This document shows positions 43,730 to 51,998 of a DNA stretch of 64,000 nucleotides, in pieces. The notes under the pieces are model-generated. The model had not been told where the DNA came from and searched no databases. It worked only from the letters and a program-made list of their open reading frames with translations. This stretch comes from Natronohydrobacter thiooxidans (GTDB lineage Bacteria; Pseudomonadota; Alphaproteobacteria; Rhodobacterales; Rhodobacteraceae). The position numbers were made by a program, and so were the translations under genes. The DNA lies in contig NZ_MJAP01000014.1 of NCBI RefSeq assembly GCF_001884735.1, forward strand, positions 25,605 to 89,604. Direction: 5' to 3'. Position 1 is the first letter of the stretch. Every line of letters begins with the position of its first letter.

Positions 43730-45963
43730 TGACCACGCCCCAGCCCCAGAGCCCCCTCTCTGACGCCGAAATGGACGCCATTGTCCGCAAATATGACAAT
43801 GAGACCAATTTCCGGCGCCTGACCGGGGTGACAGGCTGGATTGTCACCCTGGCCTGTGTCGTTCTCAGCGTGTTCCACATCTACACCTCGGGCTTCGGGC
43901 TCTTGAACGAAGTCATGCACCGCTCGGTGCATATGAGCTTCATCATGCCGCTGGTATTCCTGCTCTTTCCGCGCGTGAAGGTCGAAAAGCCCTTGCGCGC
44001 CTGGGGCTTCGGGCTGGCTTTCGCGGCATTCTATCTGTTTCTGGGCATCCAGCTGGCCGATGCGCTGGCAGGCCGCATCCCGGAGGCCGCGCGCTACGGG
44101 TTGATTGCGCTCAGTGCCGCGCTGGCGCTGACCGCGCTGCCCGCCACCAAGCTGGGCGGCTATGGCGACCGGCCCTCGATCATCGACTGGCCGCTGGCGA
44201 TTGCGGGCTGCGCCTCCTCGCTCTATCTGATCGTGTTTTTCGACACGATCTTTATCCGCAATGTCGGTTTCCCGCAGCCTTTCGACTATGTGATGGGCCT
44301 GATTGCCATCATCATGGTACTGGAAGCCGCGCGCCGCACCATGGGCGAGGTGCTGCCGGTCATCGGCACGCTGGCGCTGCTCTATGCCATTTTCGGCCCC
44401 TATCTGCCCGGCGATCTGGCCCATCGCGGCTACAATATCATCCGGCTGGTCAACCATCTCTATCTTGGCACCGAAGGGATCTACGGGATCGCCATCGGCG
44501 TTGTCGCGACCTTCGTCTTTCACTTCGTGCTCTTCGGGGTGCTGGCGCAGAAATCCGGGCTGGGGCAGTTGTTCATTGATCTGGCCAGCATCGTCGCGGG
44601 CCGCTATTCCGGCGGTCCGGCCAAGGTGGCGGTGGTCTCATCCGGCTTTTTCGGCATGATCTCGGGCTCGCCTGTGGCCAATACCGTGACCACCGGCGCC
44701 TTCACCATCCCGATGATGAAATCCAAGGGATTCTCGGGGCGCTTTGCCGCCGCGACCGAGGCTTCGGCCAGTTGCGGCGGGCAGGTCACGCCGCCGATCA
44801 TGGGGGCGGCGGCTTTCGTGATGACCGAAATGCTGGGCGTGCCCTATAACGAGCTGATCCTGATCGCGATCATCCCGGCGGCGTTCCATTACCTCTCGAC
44901 GCTGTTCATGGTGCATCTGGAAGCCAAACGCCTTGGCCTGTCGGGCATCGCGCCCGACAAGCTGCCGCAATTCATGGATGTGCTGGCACGCTCGTGGCAC
45001 CTGTTCATCCCGCTGGTGGTGATGGTCACGCTTCTCCTGATGAAATTCACCCCCTTCCTTGCGGCCTTCTGGGGGATCATCCTGACGATTGGCTGCTCCT
45101 ATATCCCGCTGGTGCTGCAAATGCTGGGGCTGGGACAGCGCATGGATGCCTCCAGCGCGCTCACGCCGCGAAAACTGGTCAGCGCGCTGGAAAGCGGCGC
45201 GCAGCAATCCATTGCCATCACCGCCGCCTGCGCCTGTGTGGGCTTCATCCTTGGCGTGACCACGCTGACCGGCATGGGGTTCAAATTCTCTGGCGCGGTG
45301 ATTGACGGCGCGGCATGGATGGGGGCTGCGGTGTCGGCGCTCGACCCGCTGGGCTTTCTCAGCCAGAACGGCACCACGCTTTTCTTTGCGCTGATCTTTG
45401 TGGCAATTGCCTGCATCATCATGGGCGCGGGCATTCCCACCACGCCCACCTATATCATCCTTGCCGCCATCGCGGCGCCTGCGCTTCAGCAACTGGGCGT
45501 GCCGCTTCTGGCCACGCATTTCTTCGTCTTCTATTACGGGGTGCTGGCCGATATCACGCCGCCCGTGGCGCTTGCCGCCTATGCGGGCGCAGGTATCGCG
45601 CGCTCGGATCCGATGCAGACCGGCATGACCGCCTTCCGCCTGTCGATGGGCAAGGCATTGGTGCCGATGATGTTCATCTATGCGCCCGCGCTTCTCTTCA
45701 TTGACTTCACGGTCTGGGATTTCTCGCTGGCGCTCTCATCGGGCGTGCTGTCGATCATCGCGCTGTCAGTGGCCTATATCGGCTTTTTCCAGACCCATGT
45801 CGCGCGCTGGGAGAAATGGGTGCTGACCATCGCCGGGCTGGTGCTGGTCGCGCATGACCTGCTGGCGATTGCGCTGAGTGCGTCCGTGGTTTTCGCGATC
45901 TTGATCGGGAACGCCCGAAAAGCCGCGCGCGAAAGCGCGCTGGCCCCGCCAAGCCCCGGATAG
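43726..45963 (+). CDS. TRAP transporter fused permease (4TM-12TM)
   Basis: The 745-residue inner-membrane protein is a fusion of the small and large TRAP membrane subunits, as usual in TAXI systems: about six helices up to residue 200, then the DctM-like part with GMISGSPVANTVTTGAFTIPM, the EASASCGGQVTPPIMGAAAF segment (about 345-365) and GAGIPTTPTYIILAAIAAP. It drives uptake with a sodium or proton gradient. I chose the first of two adjacent ATGs at 43726, which overlaps the DUF1850 stop (ATGA). It ends 5 bp before a convergent gene. Confidence 0.94.
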   Translation: MMTTPQPQSPLSDAEMDAIVRKYDNETNFRRLTGVTGWIVTLACVVLSVFHIYTSGFGLLNEVMHRSVHMSFIMPLVFLLFPRVKVEKPLRAWGFGLAFAAFYLFLGIQLADALAGRIPEAARYGLIALSAALALTALPATKLGGYGDRPSIIDWPLAIAGCASSLYLIVFFDTIFIRNVGFPQPFDYVMGLIAIIMVLEAARRTMGEVLPVIGTLALLYAIFGPYLPGDLAHRGYNIIRLVNHLYLGTEGIYGIAIGVVATFVFHFVLFGVLAQKSGLGQLFIDLASIVAGRYSGGPAKVAVVSSGFFGMISGSPVANTVTTGAFTIPMMKSKGFSGRFAAATEASASCGGQVTPPIMGAAAFVMTEMLGVPYNELILIAIIPAAFHYLSTLFMVHLEAKRLGLSGIAPDKLPQFMDVLARSWHLFIPLVVMVTLLLMKFTPFLAAFWGIILTIGCSYIPLVLQMLGLGQRMDASSALTPRKLVSALESGAQQSIAITAACACVGFILGVTTLTGMGFKFSGAVIDGAAWMGAAVSALDPLGFLSQNGTTLFFALIFVAIACIIMGAGIPTTPTYIILAAIAAPALQQLGVPLLATHFFVFYYGVLADITPPVALAAYAGAGIARSDPMQTGMTAFRLSMGKALVPMMFIYAPALLFIDFTVWDFSLALSSGVLSIIALSVAYIGFFQTHVARWEKWVLTIAGLVLVAHDLLAIALSASVVFAILIGNARKAARESALAPPSPG

Positions 45964-45968
45964 ACCCC

Positions 45969-46982
45969 TCAGCCCAGCCCGGCCTGCACCGCGCGGAACA
46001 TGGCGCGCAGAGTGGTCAGCGCCGCGTCATCCTGTTTCGTCAGCCGTTTCTTGGCCGCATAGACCAGATAGAAGAACATGATCCGCGCAACCTCTGCGCG
46101 CTCCTGTTCCAGATCGCGGCCAAGCCGGTTGGTGATGAAGCTCTGCAGGCCGGACAGGCGCTGGAAGTCCCGGATGGCCGCTATCGTGCGCCCGAGATCA
46201 TGTGCGGCAGGTGCGAAGCAGGCGCAGTCCCAGTCATAGATCATCCCGTTCTGCCCGATATTGAACCGGTGCAGATCGGCATGGTTGAGGACATGCACTG
46301 TGTCCATGCAGGCGGATTCGGTCTGCGCAAGTTCGGCCTCGCTGATCCCCGCCCTGACCAGATTGGGCGAGAGGTTCCGTCGCCGCAACGCATAGAGTTC
46401 CGGCAGTCCCAGCATCACCTCTTCCACATGCGCAAAGGCCGAGGCCGGATGCGCGATGCTGAAGGCGTTCATCCGGCGCATGGTCTCGAACAGACCCTCG
46501 GCAGAGACCGGTGCAAAGGCTTCGAAATCGAACATGACCACAGTGAAGCGCCGCCCCGGCACGATCTCGATGATCCGCGGCATGTCGTAAGGCAGCTTGC
46601 CCCAGAGATTGCGGCTGACCCATTGCAGGCGCTTGAGATCCGCTGCGTTGCGCCGATAGATTTTCTCGAAGGCCAGTACCGGCCCGGACAGCGACCGGTA
46701 GCGCAGCTTGCGATAGATATTGACATTGCCCGCGACGCGCCCGGTATCGTCCAGAAATTCCGGCGCAAGGCAGTTGTGCCGGAAATGCCGCTGCAGGCGC
46801 GGCTCGATCGTGGCAAAAAACTCTGTGTAGAAATCCATGTCGCGGTTGGTGAAGGCATGCCGCGCCAAAAGATTGATCTGCGCGATGCTCAACTCCTTAC
46901 CCGCGCCGAGCAGCGACCGCGCTTGGGCAAGCGGGTCTGGGTCAGCATCGTCAGGCGCCGGGGTCGCGGCAGGGACTGTCAT
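45969..46982 (-). CDS. Aminoglycoside/choline kinase-fold protein
   Basis: The 337-residue protein has a kinase-like C-terminal half with the Brenner-type catalytic loop HADLHRFNI (His-x-Asp-(x)4-Asn, about residues 232-240) and the metal-binding IYDWDC (about 246), the APH/choline-kinase pattern. The N-terminal lobe is not typical: a glycine-rich loop is not evident, though FEKIYR offers a plausible ATP lysine. No resistance context is present; the substrate could be a small alcohol, sugar or amino-alcohol. It is convergent with the TRAP permease, 5 bp away, and divergent from ethylmalonyl-CoA mutase. Confidence 0.7.
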   Translation of the reverse strand: MTVPAATPAPDDADPDPLAQARSLLGAGKELSIAQINLLARHAFTNRDMDFYTEFFATIEPRLQRHFRHNCLAPEFLDDTGRVAGNVNIYRKLRYRSLSGPVLAFEKIYRRNAADLKRLQWVSRNLWGKLPYDMPRIIEIVPGRRFTVVMFDFEAFAPVSAEGLFETMRRMNAFSIAHPASAFAHVEEVMLGLPELYALRRRNLSPNLVRAGISEAELAQTESACMDTVHVLNHADLHRFNIGQNGMIYDWDCACFAPAAHDLGRTIAAIRDFQRLSGLQSFITNRLGRDLEQERAEVARIMFFYLVYAAKKRLTKQDDAALTTLRAMFRAVQAGLG

Positions 46983-47189
46983 GGAAGAGCAACTTTTTCA
47001 GCGACGGAGCGATGCGCACCCTAACAGGATTGGTGCAATGCCTGTCAAGTCAGCGCTCTGGCGTGGCAGGCCGCCGCACTACGCCGCGTTGCAGCGATTT
47101 CGTCTTGACATTATCTTGCGCATAAATCATCCGATTGGGTAAGAAAATTACGCGGCACCCATCTGGTGCCGGAAGATCAGGAGCGCATG

Positions 47190-49163
47190 ATGACCGAAGC
47201 ACGGAACCAGAAAGACAAGCCCTGGCTGTTTCGCACCTATGCAGGCCATTCGACGGCGAAAGCCTCGAATGCGCTCTATCGCACCAACCTGTCCAAAGGG
47301 CAGACCGGGCTGTCCGTCGCTTTCGACCTGCCGACCCAGACCGGCTATGACAGCGATCATGAACTGGCACGCGGCGAGGTCGGCAAGGTCGGCGTGCCCA
47401 TCTGTCACCTGGGCGACATGCGGATGCTGTTCGACCAGATCCCGCTGGAGCAGATGAACACTTCGATGACGATCAACGCGACCGCGCCCTGGCTCTTGTC
47501 GCTCTATATCGCCGCCGCCGAAGAGCAGGGGGCCGATATCTCGAAACTGAACGGCACTGTGCAGAATGATCTGATCAAGGAATATCTCTCGCGCGGCACC
47601 TATATCTGCCCGCCGGAACCCAGCTTGCGCATGATCACCGATGTCGCGGCCTATACGCGTGCGCATCTGCCGAAATGGAACCCGATGAATGTCTGTTCCT
47701 ACCATCTGCAGGAAGCAGGGGCGACGCCGCAGCAGGAACTGGCTTTCGCGCTGGCGACGGCCTGCGCGGTGCTGGATGATCTGAAAACCAAGGTTCCGAC
47801 CGAGCATTTCCCGCAAATGGTGGGGCGGATTTCATTTTTCGTGAATGCGGGCATCCGCTTCGTGACCGAAATGTGCAAGATGCGCGCCTTCGTCGATCTC
47901 TGGGACGAGATTTGCCGCGACCGCTACGGCATTGACGATCCGAAATACCGCCGCTTCCGCTATGGGGTGCAGGTCAACAGCCTTGGCCTGACCGAACCGC
48001 AGCCCGAGAATAACGTCTATCGCATCCTGATCGAGGCTTTGGCGGTCACGCTCTCGAAGAAAGCCCGCTGCCGCGCGCTGCAACTGCCCGCCTGGAACGA
48101 GGCGCTGGGTCTGCCGCGCCCCTGGGATCAGCAATGGTCGCTGCGCCTGCAACAGGTTCTGGCCTATGAGACGGACCTCTTGGAATTCGATGACCTGTTC
48201 GACAACAACCCGGCCGTGGATCGCAAGGTGGCCGAGTTGATGGCGGGCGCGCGCGAGGAACTGGCGCGGATCGATGATATGGGCGGCGCGGTGAAGGCCA
48301 TCGACTACATGAAATCGCGGCTGGTCGAGGCCAATGCCGAACGGATTTCGGGCATCGAGTCGGGTGATACCGTCGTGGTGGGGGTCAACAGGTTCACCAC
48401 CACTGAACCCTCGCCGCTGACGACCGGCGAGGACGCGATCATGGTCTGCGACCCCGAAGCCGAGGCGGATCAGATCGCGCGGCTGGCCGCATGGCGGGCC
48501 TCGCGTGATGAGGCAGCGGTGAAGCAGGCACTGGCCGATCTGCGCGAGGCGGCGCGCTCTGGCGTGAATGTCATGCCCGCCTCGATCGCCGCCGCGAAAG
48601 CGGGCGCCACGACCGGCGAATGGGGCGAGACGGTGCGCGCCGCTTTCGGCCAGTATCGCGGGCCGACCGGGGTGAGCCGTGCGCCCTCGAACCGGACCGA
48701 GGGGCTGGATCCGGTGCGCGAGGCGGTGGATATGGTCAGCACGAAACTGGGCCGACGGCTGAAATTCGTCGTGGGCAAGCCGGGGCTGGACGGGCATTCC
48801 AACGGCGCCGAGCAGATCGCGGCACGCGCCCGCGATTGCGGGATGGATATTCACTATGAGGGCATCCGCCTGACCCCGGCCGAGATTGTCGCCGCCGCCC
48901 GCGATCAGGAGGCGCATGTGGTGGGGCTGTCGATCCTCTCGGGCTCGCATATCCCGCTGATGGAAGAACTGATGCGGCTGATGCGCGCGGAAGGGCTTGG
49001 CCATGTGCCGGTGATCGTGGGCGGCATTATCCCCGAGGAAGATGCGGCGCGGCTGCGCGCCATGGGAATCGCGCAGGTCTATACGCCCAAGGATTTCCAG
49101 CTCAACCAGATCATGATGGATATCGTGGGTCTCGTGGATCAGACCCCGCTCGCTGCCGAGTGA
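47190..49163 (+). CDS. ecm: Ethylmalonyl-CoA mutase (MeaA type)
   Basis: Ecm is the adenosylcobalamin enzyme that turns (2R)-ethylmalonyl-CoA into methylsuccinyl-CoA in the ethylmalonyl-CoA pathway for C2 assimilation. The 657-residue protein has the mutase barrel with PWLFRTYAGHSTAKASNALY and FDLPTQTGYDSDH, NVCSYHLQEAGATPQQELAF, and a C-terminal B12 domain with DGHSNGAEQ (His as cobalt ligand). The shorter length and the FDLPTQTGYDSD segment separate it from the methylmalonyl-CoA mutase at 25933 ([12 protein letters not shown]). I chose the second of two adjacent ATGs (47190), six bases after AGGAG. Confidence 0.93.
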   Translation: MTEARNQKDKPWLFRTYAGHSTAKASNALYRTNLSKGQTGLSVAFDLPTQTGYDSDHELARGEVGKVGVPICHLGDMRMLFDQIPLEQMNTSMTINATAPWLLSLYIAAAEEQGADISKLNGTVQNDLIKEYLSRGTYICPPEPSLRMITDVAAYTRAHLPKWNPMNVCSYHLQEAGATPQQELAFALATACAVLDDLKTKVPTEHFPQMVGRISFFVNAGIRFVTEMCKMRAFVDLWDEICRDRYGIDDPKYRRFRYGVQVNSLGLTEPQPENNVYRILIEALAVTLSKKARCRALQLPAWNEALGLPRPWDQQWSLRLQQVLAYETDLLEFDDLFDNNPAVDRKVAELMAGAREELARIDDMGGAVKAIDYMKSRLVEANAERISGIESGDTVVVGVNRFTTTEPSPLTTGEDAIMVCDPEAEADQIARLAAWRASRDEAAVKQALADLREAARSGVNVMPASIAAAKAGATTGEWGETVRAAFGQYRGPTGVSRAPSNRTEGLDPVREAVDMVSTKLGRRLKFVVGKPGLDGHSNGAEQIAARARDCGMDIHYEGIRLTPAEIVAAARDQEAHVVGLSILSGSHIPLMEELMRLMRAEGLGHVPVIVGGIIPEEDAARLRAMGIAQVYTPKDFQLNQIMMDIVGLVDQTPLAAE

Positions 49164-49169
49164 GCGGGC

Positions 49170-49205
49170 GGCGTCCTTGGGGGGATTGACCCCCCTGCGG
49201 ACGCC
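49170..49205 (+). terminator. Hairpin terminator after ecm
   Basis: An outer stem GGCGTCC/GGACGCC encloses an inner GGGGGG/CCCCCC stem around ATTGA. It starts 6 bp after the ecm stop. No T run follows, so it is a strong but not classic terminator. Confidence 0.6.
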
Positions 49206-49338
49206 ATTGCCATGGCTGTGACGCAGCGGTCGGTCCTGTCGCCGCACAGGTCCGGGCAGCGGGCCAGAGCGATCTGGGCGCGCCTTTTTCGATGCGGATT
49301 CGACCAATCCTGAAACAAAAGGCTTGCCTTCGCGCGTA

Positions 49339-49359
49339 TTGGTAATATTATTTTACCAA
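49339..49359. promoter_or_regulatory. Operator-like inverted repeat before glcD
   Basis: TTGGTAA and TTACCAA flank a 7-bp AT-only spacer, 25 bp before the glcD start in an otherwise GC-rich region. The half-site TTGGT/ACCAA is typical of FadR-subfamily GntR regulators such as GlcC or LldR; no such gene is in the window. Confidence 0.6.
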
Positions 49360-49384
49360 ATCCGCGATCAGGGAGGGTCGATCC

Positions 49385-50818
49385 ATGGACATGCCGCAAC
49401 CCAGTCCGGCCATCTTGTCGCAGCGCGCGCGCATCCTCGCACGGCTGGCGGCGGAACTGCCGCCCGAGGCCCTGATTACCGAGGAAGCCGAATGCCGCGC
49501 CTATGAATGCGACGCGCTGACCGTCTATCGCTGCATCCCCATGGCTGTGACCCTGCCAAGCTCGACCGGGGAAGTCGCGGCCATCCTGCGGATCTGCCAT
49601 GAGGAAGGCGTGAAGGTCGTCCCCCGCGGGGCAGGCACCTCGCTCGCGGGCGGCTCGCTGCCGACCGAGGACAGCATCATCCTGGGCGTGGCGCGACTGC
49701 GCGAGGTGCTGGAGGTGAGCACTGCCGACCGCATCATCCGCGTACAGACGGGCATGACCAATCTCTCGGTCACAGGCGAAGTCGAAAGCGACGGGTTCTT
49801 CTACGCGCCGGACCCCTCCAGCCAGCTTGCCTGTGCGATCGCTGGCAACATCGCGATGAATTCGGGGGGCGCGCATTGCCTGAAATACGGGGTCACGACC
49901 AATAACCTGTTGGGCGTGACCATGGTGCAGATGGATGGCACCATCGTGGAAATCGGTGGCGCCCATGCCGATGCCGCAGGCTATGACCTGCTCGGCGTGA
50001 TCTGCGGATCGGAAGGCCAGCTTGGCGTCGTGACGGAAGCCACCTTGCGCATCCTGCCCAGGCCCGAAGGCGCGCGGCCCGTGCTGATCGCCTTTGACAG
50101 CAATGAAGTCGCGGGCGCCTGTGTGTCGGATATCATCAAGGCGGGCGTGCTGCCGGTGGCGATTGAATTCATGGACCGCCCCTGCATCCGCGCCTGCGAG
50201 GATTTCGCCAAGGCGGGCTACCCGGATTGCGAGGCGCTTCTGATCATCGAGGTGGAAGGGTCCGAGGCCGAAATCGCCGAACAACTGGGCCTGATCAGCC
50301 AGATCGCGCGCCGCCACAACCCGGTCGAGCTGCGCGAGAGCCAGTCCGAGGAAGAGAGCCGCAAAATCTGGCTCGGGCGCAAATCGGCCTTCGGGGCGAT
50401 GGGGCAGATCAATGACTATATGTGCCTCGATGGGACGATTCCGGTCTCGTCCTTGCCTTTCGTTTTGCGCCGCATCGGCGAGATGTCGAAGGACTACGGG
50501 CTGGACGTGGCCAATGTCTTTCATGCCGGCGACGGCAACATGCACCCGCTGATCCTGTTTGACGCCAACAAACCCGGCGATCTGGAGCGCTGCGAAGCCT
50601 TTGGCGCCGATATCCTGAAACTTTGCGTCGAGGCGGGCGGCTGCCTGACCGGCGAGCACGGCGTGGGAATCGAGAAGCGCGACCTGATGACGGTGCAATT
50701 CACCCCGGCTGATCTGGAAGCGCAGATGCGCGTCAAGGATGTGTTCGACCCGCGCTGGCTGTTGAACCCGGCCAAGGTCTTTCCGCTGGCGTCGAGTGCG
50801 GCCCGGCGCGCGGCATAA
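49385..50818 (+). CDS. glcD: Glycolate oxidase FAD subunit GlcD
   Basis: GlcD carries the FAD that oxidises glycolate to glyoxylate. The 477-residue protein has a PCMH-type FAD domain (about 50-230) with VVPRGAGTSLAGGSLP and AGNIAMNSGGAHCLKYG, and a C-terminal FAD-oxidase domain ending in TGEHGVGIEKRDLM and DPRWLLNPAKVFP. The ATG at 49385 follows GGAGGG. It heads glcDEF; the glyoxylate formed can enter the malyl-CoA/ethylmalonyl-CoA network. An inverted repeat lies just upstream. Confidence 0.95.
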   Translation: MDMPQPSPAILSQRARILARLAAELPPEALITEEAECRAYECDALTVYRCIPMAVTLPSSTGEVAAILRICHEEGVKVVPRGAGTSLAGGSLPTEDSIILGVARLREVLEVSTADRIIRVQTGMTNLSVTGEVESDGFFYAPDPSSQLACAIAGNIAMNSGGAHCLKYGVTTNNLLGVTMVQMDGTIVEIGGAHADAAGYDLLGVICGSEGQLGVVTEATLRILPRPEGARPVLIAFDSNEVAGACVSDIIKAGVLPVAIEFMDRPCIRACEDFAKAGYPDCEALLIIEVEGSEAEIAEQLGLISQIARRHNPVELRESQSEEESRKIWLGRKSAFGAMGQINDYMCLDGTIPVSSLPFVLRRIGEMSKDYGLDVANVFHAGDGNMHPLILFDANKPGDLERCEAFGADILKLCVEAGGCLTGEHGVGIEKRDLMTVQFTPADLEAQMRVKDVFDPRWLLNPAKVFPLASSAARRAA

Positions 50819-50892
50819 CCGGGCTTTGGCCAATCACCGCCCCTGACTATCCGGGCAAGACTGAAATCAGGATGAAAAGAGGAGGGCCGCCC

Positions 50893-51993
50893 ATGCGCCC
50901 TGCCAGCGAGGCTGAACTGTCTGACCTGATCTGCGCGGCGCAGGGGCCGTTGCGGATTGCGGGCGGGCGCACACGCGATATCGGCAAGCCCGTTGCGGGC
51001 GAGCTGCTGGAAACCGGCGGGATGCGTGGCATCACGCTTTATGAGCCCGGCGCGCTGACGCTGGTCGTGCAGGCGGGCACGCCATTGGCCGAGGTCGAGG
51101 CGGCACTTGCGTCCGAGAGCCAGCGCCTGCCTTTCGAGCCTGTGGATCTGCGCGCGCTTCTGGGGCGCGACGGGGCGCCGACGGTCGGCGGGATGGTTGC
51201 CACCAATGCCTCTGGCCCGCGCCGGGTGCAGGTCGGGGCCTGCCGTGACAGTCTGATCGGGGTGCGGTTCATTGATGGCGCCGGGGCGGTGATCAAGAAT
51301 GGCGGGCGGGTGATGAAGAATGTCACCGGCTATGATCTCGTGAAGCTGATGGCGGGAAGCTGGGGCACGCTGGGGGTGCTGAGCGAATGCTCGTTCAAGC
51401 TCTTGCCGGTGCCAGAGACGCAGGCGACACTGCTCAGCGAGGCGCTGGATCTGCCGCAGGCCGTGGATCTGATGAGCCGCGCGCTCGGCACACCCTATGA
51501 GGTCAATGGCGCTGCGCGTGACGAAGCAGGCCGCGTCGCATTGCGCATCGAGGGCTTTGCCGAACAGGTACGCTATCGCCTTGGCGCGCTGCAGGACGCG
51601 CTTGGTGGGGAGTGGGAGATCATCGAGGGTGCGGCGAGTGGCGGGATCTGGGCGGGTATCCGCGATGTGTCCGGTTTTGCCGGGCGGGCAGGCGATGTCT
51701 GGCGGATATCCGTCCGGCCCAGTGACGCGCCCGCTCTGGTAGCTCAGATGGGTTGCCCGGTGCTGCTCGACTGGGGCGGGGGTCTGATCTGGGCGCTGAC
51801 GCCCGAAGGCACAGATCTGCGCGCAAGGCTGGGCGCATTTCACGGCCATGCCACACTGATCCGCGGCACAGAGGCCTCCCGCGCCGCCTTGCCGGTGTTC
51901 CAGCCCGAAGCCGCGCCTGTGGCCGCGCTCAGCGCGGGCCTGCGCGCGAAATTTGATCCGCGCGGCATTCTGAACCCCGGCTTGATGGGATAA
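50893..51993 (+). CDS. glcE: Glycolate oxidase FAD-binding subunit GlcE
   Basis: The 366-residue protein is a shorter PCMH-domain subunit of glycolate oxidase with GPLRIAGGRTRDIGKP, GTPLAEVEAAL and GGMVATNASGPRRVQVG segments and a short C-terminal FAD-oxidase part ending KFDPRGILNPGLMG. The ATG at 50893 follows GAGGAGGG at good distance; an earlier ATG at 50872 overlaps that site. It lies 74 bp after glcD and 5 bp before glcF. Confidence 0.94.
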   Translation: MRPASEAELSDLICAAQGPLRIAGGRTRDIGKPVAGELLETGGMRGITLYEPGALTLVVQAGTPLAEVEAALASESQRLPFEPVDLRALLGRDGAPTVGGMVATNASGPRRVQVGACRDSLIGVRFIDGAGAVIKNGGRVMKNVTGYDLVKLMAGSWGTLGVLSECSFKLLPVPETQATLLSEALDLPQAVDLMSRALGTPYEVNGAARDEAGRVALRIEGFAEQVRYRLGALQDALGGEWEIIEGAASGGIWAGIRDVSGFAGRAGDVWRISVRPSDAPALVAQMGCPVLLDWGGGLIWALTPEGTDLRARLGAFHGHATLIRGTEASRAALPVFQPEAAPVAALSAGLRAKFDPRGILNPGLMG

Positions 51994-51998
51994 GCGAC

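Noticed and set aside
47100..47150. TTGACA element before ecm as a promoter
   Set aside because: TTGACA is present near 47105, but no acceptable -10 hexamer lies 16-18 bp downstream.
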